A DNA stretch of 39,598 nt from an uncultured Selenomonas sp. (GTDB taxonomy: Bacteria > Bacillota > Negativicutes > Selenomonadales > Selenomonadaceae). Under the pieces are notes generated by a model, which saw only the letters and a program-made list of their open reading frames with translations, searched no databases and was not told the DNA's origin. A program made the position numbers and the translations under genes. Shown here in pieces: positions 13,451 through 23,741 of this stretch. Every line of letters begins with the position of its first letter. Positions within the stretch are counted from its first letter, which is position 1. The stretch spans positions 1 to 39,598 of the forward strand of contig USAK01000016.1 of the NCBI GenBank assembly GCA_900552565.1, read 5' to 3'.

Positions 13451-15931
13451 ATGGAACGTTATTCGCCGCAGGACATTGAGTCAAAATGGCAGAAGAAATG
13501 GGAAGAAGGCAAGGTCTACAAGACGGAGGCCGACCCGAACCGTCCGAAGTATTACGCACTGGAGATGTTCCCGTATCCGTCGGGCAATCTGCACATGGGC
13601 CATGTGCGCAACTACGCCATTGGCGATGTCATGGCACGCTATAAGACGATGGAGGGCTTCAACGTCCTGCATCCGATGGGCTTTGACTCCTTCGGCATGC
13701 CGGCCGAGAATGCGGCCATCAAGCACGGTGTCAAGCCGGCCGACTGGACGTACAGCAACATCGAGAACATGGAGAAGCAGCAGAAGAAGCTCGGCCTTTC
13801 GTACGACTGGGACCGCGAGGTCAAGACCTGCGACCCGTCCTACTATAAATGGACGCAGTGGCTGTTTGAACTCTTCTACAAGCGCGGCCTTGCCTACAAG
13901 AAAAAGGCTTCGGTCAACTGGTGCGACACGTGCGGCACGGTCCTCGCGAACGAGCAGGTCATCGACGGCAAGTGCTGGCGCTGCGACCATGAGGTTCACA
14001 AGAAGGACCTCTCGCAGTGGTTCCTCAAGATTACGGATTACGCCGATGTACTGCTGAAGGACCTCGACAAACTCAAGGGGTGGCCGGAACGCGTCAAGAC
14101 GATGCAGGATAACTGGATTGGCCGTAGCGAAGGCCTGGAGTTCAACCTCGAGGCACCGGAGCTCGGCGAGACCATCGCCGCGTATACGACGCGTCCGGAT
14201 ACGGTTTACGGCATCACGTTCCTCGCCCTCGCTGCCGAGCATCCGCTCGTCGGCAAAATCTGCGAGAACAACCCGAAGGCCGAGGAAATCAAGGCCTTTG
14301 TCAAGCGTACGCGCAACCAGAGCGAGATTGAACGCACGTCGAGTGAGTCCGAGAAGGAAGGTATCTTCACGGGCGCGTACTGCATCAACCCGTTCAACGG
14401 CAACAAAGTCCAAATCTGGGTCACGAATTACGTCCTCGCCGACTACGGCACGGGCGCGGTCATCGGTGTGCCGTCCGAGGATTCGCGTGACTGGATGTTT
14501 GCAACGAAGTACAATATCCCGAAAATCATCACGCTGCAGCCGCGTGACCATGAGCTCAAACTTGAGGAAATGACCGAGGCCTACACGGATAAAGACGGCG
14601 TGCTCGTCAACTCCGCTGAATTCACGGGCATGGACATCAAGGAAGCCATGAAGGGCATCATGGACAAGGCCGAAAAAGAGGGCTTTGGCAAACGCCGCGT
14701 CAACTTCCGCCTGCGCGACTGGCTGATTTCGCGCCAGCGCTACTGGGGCGCACCGATTCCGGTCATCAACTGTCCGCACTGCGGCGAAGTCCTCGTACCG
14801 GAAAAAGACCTGCCGGTCATGCTGCCGGAGGATGTCTCGTTTGAGCAGGGCTCGCTGTCGCCGCTGGCCTCGAGTGAGAGCTTCGTTCACTGCAAGTGCC
14901 CAAAGTGCGGCGCCGATGCGACGCGTGAGACGGATACGATGGATACGTTCATCTGCTCGTCGTGGTATTACCTGCGCTACACAGACCCGCACAACGACAA
15001 GGAGCCGTTTGCCAAGGACAAAGTCAATTACTGGGCTCCGGTGGACCAGTATATCGGCGGCATCGAGCATGCCATCCTGCATCTCCTGTACTCGCGCTTC
15101 TTCACGAAGGTCCTGCACGATGCCGGCCTCGTCGACTTCGATGAGCCGTTCACGAACCTTCTGACGCAGGGCATGGTCCTCAAAGACGGCTCGAAGATGT
15201 CGAAGTCGAAGGGTAATGTCGTCTCGCCGGAGGAAATTATCGCGAAGTACGGCGCCGATACGGCCCGCCTGTTCATCCTGTTTGCCGCACCGGTCGACCG
15301 CGACCTCGAGTGGAGCGACCAGGGCGTCGAGGGCTCGTACCGCTTCCTCAACCGCGTATGGCGCATTCTCGGCCATTTTGAAGAGGAAATCAAGAATGGT
15401 GCAGATGATTACGATGTCACGAAACTCACAAAGGAAGAGAAAGACCTGCGCCGCGTGCTGCATGTGACCATCCGCAAAGTCACGGAAGATGTACGCGACC
15501 GCTTTATGTTCAACACAGCAGTTTCGTCCATCATGGAGCTCGTCAACGCCTTCTACGGCTTCCAGGATAAGAAAATCAACGCCGGCCTTGCGCGCGAAGT
15601 TGCGAAGAACCTCATCAAGCTGCTCGCACCGTTCGCACCGCACATCACGGAAGAACTCTGGAGCCGCCTGTTTGCTGGTCAGGGCAGCGTCCATCAGCAG
15701 AAGTGGCCGACGTATGACGAAGCCGCTACGAAGCAGGACGAAATCGAAATCGTTCTGCAGATTAACGGCAAGGTCCGCGACAAGCTCACGATTCCGGCCG
15801 ACACGGACCGCGACGGCATGAAAGAAATCGCCATGGAGCTGCCGCGCACGAAAGAGCTCACGGCAGGCAAGCAGATTGTCAAAGTCATCTGCGTGCCGAA
15901 GAAGCTCGTCAACATCGTCGTCAAGGGCTGA
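13451..15931 (+). CDS. leuS: Leucyl-tRNA synthetase
   Basis: An 826-residue class I aminoacyl-tRNA synthetase that charges tRNA-Leu in the cytoplasm. The HIGH box is HMGH at about 48-51 within [15 protein letters not shown]. The KMSKS loop is present at about 582-586. A Cys-rich zinc-binding segment (CDTCG...CWRC) follows the HIGH domain, and the CP1 editing domain has the TTRPDT motif near 243. A second CxxC group (CPHCG...CPKCG) lies around 437-482. Length and domain order are normal for bacterial LeuRS. ATG 13451 follows AGGAGG and directly trails the CUC T-box, which fixes both identity and regulation by leucine tRNA charging. Confidence 0.98.
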   Translation: MERYSPQDIESKWQKKWEEGKVYKTEADPNRPKYYALEMFPYPSGNLHMGHVRNYAIGDVMARYKTMEGFNVLHPMGFDSFGMPAENAAIKHGVKPADWTYSNIENMEKQQKKLGLSYDWDREVKTCDPSYYKWTQWLFELFYKRGLAYKKKASVNWCDTCGTVLANEQVIDGKCWRCDHEVHKKDLSQWFLKITDYADVLLKDLDKLKGWPERVKTMQDNWIGRSEGLEFNLEAPELGETIAAYTTRPDTVYGITFLALAAEHPLVGKICENNPKAEEIKAFVKRTRNQSEIERTSSESEKEGIFTGAYCINPFNGNKVQIWVTNYVLADYGTGAVIGVPSEDSRDWMFATKYNIPKIITLQPRDHELKLEEMTEAYTDKDGVLVNSAEFTGMDIKEAMKGIMDKAEKEGFGKRRVNFRLRDWLISRQRYWGAPIPVINCPHCGEVLVPEKDLPVMLPEDVSFEQGSLSPLASSESFVHCKCPKCGADATRETDTMDTFICSSWYYLRYTDPHNDKEPFAKDKVNYWAPVDQYIGGIEHAILHLLYSRFFTKVLHDAGLVDFDEPFTNLLTQGMVLKDGSKMSKSKGNVVSPEEIIAKYGADTARLFILFAAPVDRDLEWSDQGVEGSYRFLNRVWRILGHFEEEIKNGADDYDVTKLTKEEKDLRRVLHVTIRKVTEDVRDRFMFNTAVSSIMELVNAFYGFQDKKINAGLAREVAKNLIKLLAPFAPHITEELWSRLFAGQGSVHQQKWPTYDEAATKQDEIEIVLQINGKVRDKLTIPADTDRDGMKEIAMELPRTKELTAGKQIVKVICVPKKLVNIVVKG

Positions 15932-15963
15932 TAAAGACCGTCTGGTGAAATAAAAGTATCTGG

Positions 15964-16023
15964 AAAATCCATCATGTCGCTTTACGTTTTTGTAAACGTT
16001 GCAGCGGCGTGATGGATTTTTTT
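15964..16023 (+). terminator. Terminator after leuS
   Basis: AAAATCCATCA (15964-15974) pairs perfectly with TGATGGATTTT (16010-16020). An inner helix forms around TTTACG/GTAAA, and the T run continues to 16023. Its 3' arm contains TGGATT at 16013-16018, 17 bases before a TATAAT, so it may also serve as a -35 region. Confidence 0.85.
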
Positions 16024-16041
16024 CGTAAATCCATATATAAT
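16013..16041 (+). promoter_or_regulatory. Possible promoter of the HAD phosphatase gene
   Basis: TATAAT at 16036-16041 with TGGATT at 16013-16018, spacing 17. The -35 is poor by consensus and lies inside the terminator stem of leuS. The same arrangement recurs before uvrB. Confidence 0.5.
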
Positions 16042-16092
16042 GGAAGGAGTGTATATTGATTTCGCTGGTTTCGCAGCAAAAGGGGGATTTTC

Positions 16093-16890
16093 ATGATTGA
16101 TTTCAATGCCAAGAAGGGCTTTATCAGTGATATGGATGGTGTCATCTATCATGGCAATCAGATTCTGCCGGGGGTTCGGGAGTTCGTGGACTGGCTGCAG
16201 AAGAACAAAAAGTCGTATCTGTTCCTGACGAACAACAGCAATCTGACGCCGTTGGAGCTCAGCCGCAAACTCGCGCGCATGGGGCTCGATGTCACGGAAG
16301 ACCATTTTTATACGAGTGCCTTGGCTACGGCGGCTTTTCTCAAAGAGCAGGCACCGGGCTGTTCGGCCTATGTGATTGGCGAAGCGGGACTCCTCAATGC
16401 GCTTTATGACGCCGGTGTCTCGATGAATGATGTGGACCCTGACTACGTCATCATCGGCGAGAGCCATTCGTATTCCCTCGATACGCTGACGAAGGCGACG
16501 AACCTCGTGCTGCGCGGTGCAAAGCTTATCGGTGCCAATTCCGATGTCTCGGGTCCGATTGAAGGCGGCATCGCGCCGGCCTGCCGCGCCCTGACTGCGC
16601 CGATTGAGATGGCCAGCGGCACGGAGGCGTATTTCTGCGGCAAACCGAATCCTTTGATGATGCGCACGGGCCTGCGCATGCTGAACTGCCATTCGGGTGA
16701 GGCCGTCATGATTGGCGACCGCATGGACACGGACGTCATCTCGGGCATGGAGAGCGGCATGTCGACCGTCCTCGTTCTTTCCGGCATTTCCAAACCGGAA
16801 ACGCTGAAGCGCTATGCTTACCGTCCTTCCGTCGTCTTTAACGGCGTCGGCGATATCGTCAAGGCGGCCGAGAGCCAGAAAAAAGCATAA
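16093..16890 (+). CDS. HAD-IIA family phosphatase, NagD/AraL-like
   Basis: A 265-residue cytoplasmic hydrolase of the haloacid dehalogenase superfamily, subclass IIA. Motif I is DMDGVIYHG, with nucleophile Asp13 and Asp15. Motif II is FLTNNS near 43-48. The NagD-type cap follows. The last motif, MIGDRMDTDV near 211-220, supplies the Mg-binding acidic residues. Members act on small phosphorylated sugars, nucleotides or p-nitrophenyl phosphate, and the true substrate cannot be read from sequence. ATG 16093 follows AAAGGGGGA. The gene stands alone between two terminators, so it is probably monocistronic. Confidence 0.88.
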   Translation: MIDFNAKKGFISDMDGVIYHGNQILPGVREFVDWLQKNKKSYLFLTNNSNLTPLELSRKLARMGLDVTEDHFYTSALATAAFLKEQAPGCSAYVIGEAGLLNALYDAGVSMNDVDPDYVIIGESHSYSLDTLTKATNLVLRGAKLIGANSDVSGPIEGGIAPACRALTAPIEMASGTEAYFCGKPNPLMMRTGLRMLNCHSGEAVMIGDRMDTDVISGMESGMSTVLVLSGISKPETLKRYAYRPSVVFNGVGDIVKAAESQKKA

Positions 16891-16902
16891 ACGCCCTTTT
16901 GT

Positions 16903-16955
16903 TCCACAGCAAATCATCGTCAAATCATCGTCGGGATTTGCTGTGGATTTTTTTT
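16903..16955 (+). terminator. Terminator after the HAD gene, loop with tandem repeat
   Basis: TCCACAGCAAAT (16903-16914) and ATTTGCTGTGGA (16936-16947) make a perfect 12-pair stem, followed by eight T. The AAATCATCGTC unit occurs twice in direct tandem (16911-16921 and 16922-16932), mostly in the 21-base loop. Confidence 0.9.
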
Positions 16956-16972
16956 GACTGGACGTATATAAT
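16944..16972 (+). promoter_or_regulatory. Possible promoter of uvrB
   Basis: TATAAT at 16967-16972 and TGGATT at 16944-16949, spacing 17, with the -35 again in the 3' arm of the upstream terminator. A TTGACT at 16954-16959 is only seven bases from the -10 and so is unlikely to pair with it. Confidence 0.5.
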
Positions 16973-17029
16973 GGAGTTACGTCTGATATTGCTAATGGAT
17001 AACATTTTTTGATTACGGGAGGGACAGCC

Positions 17030-19066
17030 ATGGCGATGGTGCCAAAACTCAATACCATGCATTTTGATAAGGAGACGCCTTTCAAGGTTGTGGCGCCGTT
17101 TGAGCCGATGGGCGACCAGCCGCAGGCGATTGAGGAACTCGCGCAGGGCGTCGAGAACGGTCAGCAGGCACAGGTCCTGCTCGGCGCGACGGGCACGGGC
17201 AAGACGTATACGATTGCCAAAGTCATCGAGAAGGTCCAGAAGCCGACGCTCGTCATCGCGCACAACAAGACGCTGGCCGCGCAGCTCGCAAGTGAGTTCA
17301 AGGCGTTTTTCCCGAACAACTACGTCGGCTATTTTGTCAGCTATTACGATTTCTATCAGCCGGAGGCCTACATCGCTTCGACGGATACGTATATCGAGAA
17401 GGATGCTTCTATCAATGACGAGATTGATGAGCTGCGCCACAGTGCGACGTGTTCGCTTTTCGAACGGCGCGATGTCATCATTGTCGCCTCGGTCTCATGC
17501 ATCTATGGTCTCGGCTCGCCGGAAAGCTACCATGAGATGGTGCTTTCCCTGCATAAAGGGCAGGAGGTCGAGCGCGACGCGATACTTCGGAAGCTCGTTT
17601 CCATCCGCTATGAGCGCAATGATGTGGCGTTCGAGCGCGGTCAGTTCCGCGTGCGCGGCGATGTCATCGAGGTATTCCCTGCAGGCTACAACAACCGTGC
17701 CGTGCGCATTGAGCTCTTTGGCGATGAGGTCGACCGCATCGTCGAATTCGATGTCGTGACGGGCGAAGTCTACGGCGAGCGCACGCATTCGATGATTTTC
17801 CCGGCCTCGCATTACGTCACGGAGGAAGAAGACCTCAAGATTGCGATGAAGGACATCGAGAAGGAGATGGAGGAACAGGTCAAAAAATTCAAGGCCGAGG
17901 GAAAGCTTCTTGAGGCCCAGCGCATTGAGCAGCGGACGCGCTATGACCTCGAGATGATGCAGGAGATGGGCTACTGCTCCGGCATCGAGAACTACTCGCG
18001 CCATCTGACGCACCGCAAGGCCGGCGAAGCGCCGTATACGCTGCTCGACTATTTCCCTGAGGATTTCCTCATTGTCATGGATGAGAGCCACGTGACGCTG
18101 CCGCAGCTGCACGCGATGTACGCGGGCGACCGCAGCCGCAAAGTCTCGCTCGTCGAGAACGGCTTCCGTCTGCCGTCGGCCTTTGACAACCGTCCGCTGA
18201 CATTTGAGGAATTTGCCGCGCGTATCAATCAGATTATCTTTGTCTCGGCAACGCCGGGCAAATACGAACTTGAGCATGCGCAGCAGGTGGCGCAGCAGAT
18301 TATCCGCCCGACGGGGCTTCTTGACCCAGAAATTGAAGTGCGGCCACTGGAAGGCCAGATTGATGACCTGCTCGCGGAGATTAAACTTCGCATTGAGCGC
18401 CATGAACGCGTGCTCGTCACGACACTGACAAAGAAGATGGCCGAGAACCTCACGGACTATTTCACGGAAGTCGGCGTCAAGGTCCGGTACCTTCATTCGG
18501 ACATCGCGACGATTGAGCGCGCGGAAATCATCCACGACCTGCGTGCCGGTGAATTCGACGTGCTCGTCGGCATCAACCTGCTGCGCGAAGGCCTCGATAT
18601 GCCGGAAGTTTCGCTCATCGCCATTCTCGATGCGGATAAAGAGGGTTTCCTGCGCAGTGATACTTCCCTGATTCAGATTATCGGCCGCGCCGCGCGCAAC
18701 GCGAACGGCCATGTCATCATGTACGCGGACCGCATCACGGATTCGATGAAGCGCGCGATGGACGAGACGGCCCGCCGCCGCGAGATTCAGGATGCCTACA
18801 ACAAGGCCCATGGCATTGTGCCAAAGACCATTGTCAAGCCCATTAAGCCGCTGATTGAAACGACTCTGGTTGCTGAGACCGGCGGCAAATACGAAGTCAA
18901 GAAAGGCAAAAAGAAACTTACGAAGAAGGATAAGGAAAAACTCATTAAGACTCTGACGTGCGAAATGCAGCAGGCCTCGCGGGCCCTTGAATTCGAGCGT
19001 GCGGCCGAGCTCCGCGATATGATTCTCGAGCTCGACGGCAGCCTGCCCACGGCGAAGAAGGGCTGA
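17030..19066 (+). CDS. uvrB: Excinuclease ABC subunit B
   Basis: A 678-residue DNA-damage helicase-like ATPase that is loaded by UvrA and presents the lesion to UvrC. Walker A is GATGTGKT at about 52-59. The beta-hairpin region ([10 protein letters not shown]) follows near 105-114, then the DESH Walker B, later helicase motifs (SATP; GRAARN) and a C-terminal UVR motif ([11 protein letters not shown]) that contacts UvrC. I chose ATG 17030 because GGGAGGG sits eight bases upstream. An in-frame TTG at 17009 has no such site. uvrA lies two genes on, separated by an exporter gene. Confidence 0.97.
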   Translation: MAMVPKLNTMHFDKETPFKVVAPFEPMGDQPQAIEELAQGVENGQQAQVLLGATGTGKTYTIAKVIEKVQKPTLVIAHNKTLAAQLASEFKAFFPNNYVGYFVSYYDFYQPEAYIASTDTYIEKDASINDEIDELRHSATCSLFERRDVIIVASVSCIYGLGSPESYHEMVLSLHKGQEVERDAILRKLVSIRYERNDVAFERGQFRVRGDVIEVFPAGYNNRAVRIELFGDEVDRIVEFDVVTGEVYGERTHSMIFPASHYVTEEEDLKIAMKDIEKEMEEQVKKFKAEGKLLEAQRIEQRTRYDLEMMQEMGYCSGIENYSRHLTHRKAGEAPYTLLDYFPEDFLIVMDESHVTLPQLHAMYAGDRSRKVSLVENGFRLPSAFDNRPLTFEEFAARINQIIFVSATPGKYELEHAQQVAQQIIRPTGLLDPEIEVRPLEGQIDDLLAEIKLRIERHERVLVTTLTKKMAENLTDYFTEVGVKVRYLHSDIATIERAEIIHDLRAGEFDVLVGINLLREGLDMPEVSLIAILDADKEGFLRSDTSLIQIIGRAARNANGHVIMYADRITDSMKRAMDETARRREIQDAYNKAHGIVPKTIVKPIKPLIETTLVAETGGKYEVKKGKKKLTKKDKEKLIKTLTCEMQQASRALEFERAAELRDMILELDGSLPTAKKG

Positions 19067-19119
19067 TCCGGGCAGCTGCAGGCATATAAGATAACTATAT
19101 AATAGGAAGGAAGATTCTT

Positions 19120-20301
19120 TTGACATTAAGTCCAAAGCAGAAATTATTTTTAACGGTATTCCTCGGCATCATGACGGCGATGGCGCCGCTCTCGACGGAT
19201 ATGTACCTGCCGGCTCTGCCGGAGTTCGTCGAGGCATTTGGCATCTCGGCTTCGCTCGCACAGCTGACCCTGACGATGACGATGCTCGGCATGGCCTTTG
19301 GCCAGATTTTCATGGGGCCGCTGTCGGACCGCTTCGGCCGCAGGAAGCCGCTGCTCTTAGGCATGGCTGTGTTTACGGCAGCCAGTCTGGGGGCGTATCT
19401 GTCGGCGGACATTTCCTCCTTCCTCGTCTTCCGCTTTCTGCAGGGCTTCAGCGGAGCGAGCGGCATCGTCATCGCGCGTGCGATTGCGCGCGATGTGGCA
19501 GAAGGGCCGGAGCTCACGCGTTTCTTTGCCATCCTGATGCTCGTCAACGGTCTCGCGCCGATTATCGCGCCGGTTATCGGCGGTCAGGTCCTGCGCTTCA
19601 CAAGTTGGCGCGGTATCTTTGCGCTGCTCGTGCTCATCGGCATCGCCCAGTTCGTCTCGACGATACTTTACCGCGAGACGCTGAAGCCGGCCGAACGCCT
19701 TAAAAGCATCGGCCAGTCGTTTGCGAAATTCCCGAAACTCCTGCAGGACAAGTACTTTCTGGGCCACTGTCTGCTGCAGCTCTTTTTCTTTGGCTCGTTC
19801 TTTTCGTACATCGGCGGCAGCTCTTTTGTATTCCAGAATGTCTACCATGTCTCGGCGCAGACGTACAGCCTGATTTTTGGCGGCATCGGTGTCGGACTTT
19901 TCTTGGCCGGTACCGTGCCGGCGCGCTTTGCCGGACGTGTGCCGGATGAAGATTTGCTCAGGTATTCCCTGTTTGTGCCGCTTTTTGGTGCCATCCTGCT
20001 CGTCGCGGGGTTCTGGTTCGGCGCACCCATCTGGTATACGCTGCCTGTCCTGTTTGTCACCATCGTGCCGCTTTCCATCATGGGCACGGCGAGTTTCTCC
20101 CTCGCACTCTCGCGTCAGGGGAAGAACGCCGGCTCGGCCAGTGCACTTTTGGGCTTCAGCCAGATGATTCTCGGCGGCGCGATGATGCCGCTTGTCGGTA
20201 TCGCTGGTGATGATAACCCGCTGCCCATGGGCATTTTGATGCTCAGCGGCTATCTCCTGAGCATTCTAGTTTATTACACGATGATTCACAAGAAAATGTG
20301 A
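19120..20301 (+). CDS. Bcr/CflA-type drug-resistance MFS transporter
   Basis: A 393-residue inner-membrane exporter with about twelve membrane helices. The N-terminus has the drug:proton antiporter signature: [13 protein letters not shown] in helix 1, [20 protein letters not shown] as motif A between helices 2 and 3, and a Gly-rich [17 protein letters not shown] helix with motif B Arg. Bcr/CflA relatives export bicyclomycin, sulfonamides or chloramphenicol. The substrate here is unknown. Translation starts at TTG 19120 behind AGGAAGGAAG. It lies between uvrB and uvrA but has no evident repair function. Confidence 0.88.
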   Translation: MTLSPKQKLFLTVFLGIMTAMAPLSTDMYLPALPEFVEAFGISASLAQLTLTMTMLGMAFGQIFMGPLSDRFGRRKPLLLGMAVFTAASLGAYLSADISSFLVFRFLQGFSGASGIVIARAIARDVAEGPELTRFFAILMLVNGLAPIIAPVIGGQVLRFTSWRGIFALLVLIGIAQFVSTILYRETLKPAERLKSIGQSFAKFPKLLQDKYFLGHCLLQLFFFGSFFSYIGGSSFVFQNVYHVSAQTYSLIFGGIGVGLFLAGTVPARFAGRVPDEDLLRYSLFVPLFGAILLVAGFWFGAPIWYTLPVLFVTIVPLSIMGTASFSLALSRQGKNAGSASALLGFSQMILGGAMMPLVGIAGDDNPLPMGILMLSGYLLSILVYYTMIHKKM

Positions 20302-20327
20302 GTTTATTATAATAGAAGGATTTTATC

Positions 20328-23156
20328 ATGGAAAAATATATCAAGATTCGGGGGGCACGCGCCCATAATCTCAAGAACATCAACGTCGACATCCCGCGCG
20401 ACAAGCTTGTTGTTATTACGGGACTTTCAGGCTCGGGCAAGTCGTCGCTGGCCTTTGATACAATTTATGCCGAAGGGCAGCGGCGTTATGTCGAGTCGCT
20501 CTCGTCGTACGCCCGCCAGTTCCTCGGCCAGATGGACAAGCCGGACGTCGACCAGATTGACGGCCTTTCGCCGGCCATTTCGATTGACCAGAAGACGACG
20601 AGCCACAATCCGCGTTCGACAGTCGGCACGGTCACGGAGATTTACGACTACCTGCGCCTGCTTTTTGCGCGCGCCGGCCATCCGCACTGCCCCAAATGCG
20701 GCCGTCCCATCACGCAGCAGACCGTCGACCAGATGATGGACCAGATTAAGGAACTGCCGGAGCGCACGAAGCTTCTCATCATGGCACAGGTCGTGCGCGG
20801 CAAGAAGGGTGAGCATAAGAAAATCCTCGCGCATATCCGTCATGAAGGTTATGTACGCGTGCGCGTCGACGGCGAGGTCATGGATGTCAGCGAGGACATC
20901 CAGCTCGAAAAGAATAAGAAACACACGATTGAGGTCGTCATTGACCGCCTCGTCGTGCGCGAAGGCATGGAGACGCGCCTCGCGGATTCCCTTGAAACGG
21001 CCCTGAAGCTCGGCGACGGCGTGGCTTATGTCCAGATTGTCGGGGGCGAGCTTTTGATGTTCAGCGAGAACTTCGCTTGCGTAGAATGCGGCATCAGCCT
21101 GCCGGAAATCACGCCGCGCATGTTTTCGTTCAACAATCCGTACGGCGCCTGCCCCGTCTGCACGGGCCTCGGCAGCCATATGGAATTTGATGAAGAACTC
21201 GTGCTGCCGGACCCTTCGCTTTCCGTCGGCGGCGGTGTTTTTGCGCCGCTCTCGAAGAATCTCCATTCGTACGCAATGTGCGTGATGAAAGCCATTCTCG
21301 AAAACCGCGGCTATACGCTTGAGACGCCGTGGCAGGACATCGACAAAAAGACGCAGCAGGTCCTGCTGCACGGCTCGGGCGAGGAAAAATTCAAATTCCG
21401 CTATACGAATATGTTCGGCGAGGACAAGGAATACTTCGTGCCGTTTGAAGGCGTCATGCCGCTTCTGTCGCGCCGCTATCACGAAACGGATAGCGACGAG
21501 ATGCGCGAGTCGTACGAGAATTACATGACCGAGATTCCGTGCAAGGCCTGCCATGGGGCAAGGCTCAAGCCGGAGACTCTCGCTGTCACCGTCGGCGGCA
21601 AAAATATCGATGAAGTCACGCGCATGACTATCCGTCAGGCTGATGACTTCTTCCAGCAGCTGACGCTTTCGCCGCGTGAGCAGAAAATCGCCGCCCAGAT
21701 TCTCAAAGAAATCCATGCCAGACTCAATTTCCTTTTAAATGTCGGTCTTGACTACCTGACGCTTGCACGTTCGGCAGGAACGCTGTCGGGCGGCGAGGCG
21801 CAGCGCATCCGCCTTGCAACGCAGATTGGCTCGGGTTTGCAGGGCGTGCTCTATGTTCTCGATGAGCCGAGCATCGGCCTGCATCAGCGCGACAACAACC
21901 GCTTGCTCGCAACGCTCAAGCATCTGCGCGACCTCGGCAATACTTTGATTGTTGTTGAGCACGATGAAGATACAATGTATGCGGCCGACCACATCATTGA
22001 TATCGGTCCGGGGGCCGGCGCTCATGGCGGTCAGGTTGTCGCCGAGGGCACGGCTGAGGAAATAAAAAAGAATCCGAATTCCATCACCGGTGCATATCTT
22101 GCGCGCCGTAAATTCATCCCCGTGCCGGCCAAGCGCCGTCCGGGCAATGGCAAATTCCTCGAGGTCGTCGGTGCGGCCGAGAACAACCTCAAGAACATCA
22201 ACGTGCGTTTCCCGCTCGGCACGCTGACGCTCGTTACGGGCGTTTCGGGCTCGGGCAAGTCGACGCTCGTCAATGAAATCCTTTATAAAGGCATTGCCTC
22301 GCGCCTTTACCATGCGAAGGGCAAGCCGGGCAAACACAAGAAAATCAAGGGTCTTGAGAACATCGATAAAATCATCGACATCGACCAGCAGCCGATTGGC
22401 CGCACGCCGCGTTCGAATCCGGCGACATACACAGGTGTTTTCGATGCCATCCGCGAACTGTTCAGCCAAACGAGCGAGGCGCGTATGCGCGGCTACAAGG
22501 CCGGCCGTTTCAGCTTCAATGTCAAGGGCGGCCGCTGCGAGGCCTGCAGGGGCGACGGCATCCTGAAAATCGAGATGCACTTCCTGCCGGACGTCTACGT
22601 ACCGTGCGAAGTCTGCAAGGGCGCGCGCTACAACCGCGAGACGCTCGAAGTCCGCTATAAGGGCAAGAATATCTCCGAAGTCCTCGACATGACGATTGAT
22701 GAAGCCGTGGAATTCTTTGCCAATGTGCCGCGCATCGCGCGCAAGCTCAAAATCATTCAGGATGTCGGCCTTGGCTACATCAAGCTCGGCCAGCCGGCCA
22801 CGACGCTCTCGGGCGGCGAGGCGCAGCGCGTCAAGCTCGCGACGGAGCTCTCGCGCCGTTCGACGGGCAAGACGCTATACATTCTCGACGAACCGACGAC
22901 GGGCCTGCATACGGCCGATATCCACAAACTGCTCGACATCCTGCAGCGCCTCGTCGATGGCGGGGATACGGTCGTGGTCATCGAGCATAATCTCGACGTC
23001 ATCAAGACGGCCGATTATATCATCGACCTCGGTCCGGAGGGCGGCGATAAGGGCGGTACGATTGTCGCTGCCGGCCGTCCTGAAGATATCGTCAAGGTGC
23101 CGGCCTCATATACCGGGAAATTCCTCAAGCCGCTGCTCGACGAGAAGAACGAATAA
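20328..23156 (+). CDS. uvrA: Excinuclease ABC subunit A
   Basis: A 942-residue damage-recognition ATPase of nucleotide excision repair. It has two ABC modules: Walker [10 protein letters not shown] at about 32-40 and GVSGSGKST at about 638-646, each with an LSGGEAQR signature and a DEPS/DEPT Walker B. Zinc modules are visible as CVECG...CPVC near 252-282 and CEAC...CEVC near 738-764. Length and order are normal. ATG 20328 follows AGAAGGA. A TATAAT at 20308-20313 abuts that ribosome site, so if it is used the mRNA would be nearly leaderless. Confidence 0.98.
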   Translation: MEKYIKIRGARAHNLKNINVDIPRDKLVVITGLSGSGKSSLAFDTIYAEGQRRYVESLSSYARQFLGQMDKPDVDQIDGLSPAISIDQKTTSHNPRSTVGTVTEIYDYLRLLFARAGHPHCPKCGRPITQQTVDQMMDQIKELPERTKLLIMAQVVRGKKGEHKKILAHIRHEGYVRVRVDGEVMDVSEDIQLEKNKKHTIEVVIDRLVVREGMETRLADSLETALKLGDGVAYVQIVGGELLMFSENFACVECGISLPEITPRMFSFNNPYGACPVCTGLGSHMEFDEELVLPDPSLSVGGGVFAPLSKNLHSYAMCVMKAILENRGYTLETPWQDIDKKTQQVLLHGSGEEKFKFRYTNMFGEDKEYFVPFEGVMPLLSRRYHETDSDEMRESYENYMTEIPCKACHGARLKPETLAVTVGGKNIDEVTRMTIRQADDFFQQLTLSPREQKIAAQILKEIHARLNFLLNVGLDYLTLARSAGTLSGGEAQRIRLATQIGSGLQGVLYVLDEPSIGLHQRDNNRLLATLKHLRDLGNTLIVVEHDEDTMYAADHIIDIGPGAGAHGGQVVAEGTAEEIKKNPNSITGAYLARRKFIPVPAKRRPGNGKFLEVVGAAENNLKNINVRFPLGTLTLVTGVSGSGKSTLVNEILYKGIASRLYHAKGKPGKHKKIKGLENIDKIIDIDQQPIGRTPRSNPATYTGVFDAIRELFSQTSEARMRGYKAGRFSFNVKGGRCEACRGDGILKIEMHFLPDVYVPCEVCKGARYNRETLEVRYKGKNISEVLDMTIDEAVEFFANVPRIARKLKIIQDVGLGYIKLGQPATTLSGGEAQRVKLATELSRRSTGKTLYILDEPTTGLHTADIHKLLDILQRLVDGGDTVVVIEHNLDVIKTADYIIDLGPEGGDKGGTIVAAGRPEDIVKVPASYTGKFLKPLLDEKNE

Positions 23157-23244
23157 AAGTTGAACGTGAAAAGTATCTTGCCATTTGCGGATATTCTCTT
23201 TATAATGAAGGCAGAAAACAGAATTCTCGAATGGAGGGATTTTT

Positions 23245-23577
23245 ATGGATACACTCAAGGGCATCCTGACGGTACTGGCCGGTGTCGGCGTGGCCTTAGG
23301 CGGCACGCTGTTTGTCATCGTCGCCGCGGCCGTCATTCTCGGCCTGTTCCTCACAGGTATTTTTGCGATGATTGGCCTTTCCATCACAATGCTGGTCATT
23401 GCCATCGAAGTCGGCCTCGCTTATCTCGTCGGCTGTGTCATTCACTACTTTGCCCTGCGCCTGCTTGGCTGGCTCTATGACACGACCCATGTGAACTGGC
23501 TCGCCGATTACTACCACCGCAACATCGCGGCTGTCGTCATTGCCGCGGCTGGTGTGCTCTGGATTTGGTTCGGCTGA
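23245..23577 (+). CDS. Small membrane protein of unknown function
   Basis: A 110-residue protein with three hydrophobic segments: about 8-38 (Gly/Val/Ala-rich), 39-70 and 92-109. A short polar loop (DTTHVNWLADYYHRN) separates the second and third. ATG 23245 follows GGAGGG. A TATAAT at 23201-23206 could be its promoter. No family motif is recognised. It is unlikely to be tied to uvrA, since the gap of 88 bases holds a promoter. Confidence 0.75.
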   Translation: MDTLKGILTVLAGVGVALGGTLFVIVAAAVILGLFLTGIFAMIGLSITMLVIAIEVGLAYLVGCVIHYFALRLLGWLYDTTHVNWLADYYHRNIAAVVIAAAGVLWIWFG

Positions 23578-23614
23578 AATTCGGAATTAATAGATGATAA
23601 GTCCGTTAAATCTG

Positions 23615-23642
23615 TTGACAAAAAAATAGATGAGTGTAAGAT
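23615..23642 (+). promoter_or_regulatory. Promoter upstream of the symporter
   Basis: A consensus TTGACA at 23615-23620 and TAAGAT at 23637-23642 are spaced by 16. Transcription would begin near 23650 and meet a terminator-like hairpin about ten bases later. Confidence 0.65.
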
Positions 23643-23660
23643 ATTTTTATAATATCTTGT

Positions 23661-23697
23661 GCGCCCCTGCTCTTGGAGCACGGGGCGCTTTTTCTTT
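23661..23697 (+). terminator. Terminator-like hairpin in the symporter leader
   Basis: GCGCCCC-TGCTC and GAGCA-C-GGGGCGC close on a TTG loop (23661-23688), with a single bulge, and TTTTTCTTT follows. It lies between a strong promoter and the symporter start, so it is either an attenuator or the end of a very short transcript. Confidence 0.75.
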
Positions 23698-23741
23698 GGG
23701 ACTTATTCCATGCATCATTTATCAGGGGAAACAGGAACTTT

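Noticed and set aside
13481..15694. Long open frame (737 codons) on the opposite strand of leuS
   Set aside because: It mirrors leuS codons in high-GC DNA, has no ribosome site and its product is Arg/Val/Asp-rich without domains. The same applies to long opposite frames over uvrB, uvrA, valS, folC and the ligase-like gene.
23673..23741. 23-codon extension of the symporter
   Set aside because: It lies within the leader hairpin and T tract and lacks a ribosome site. ATG 23742 starts right at the first membrane helix.
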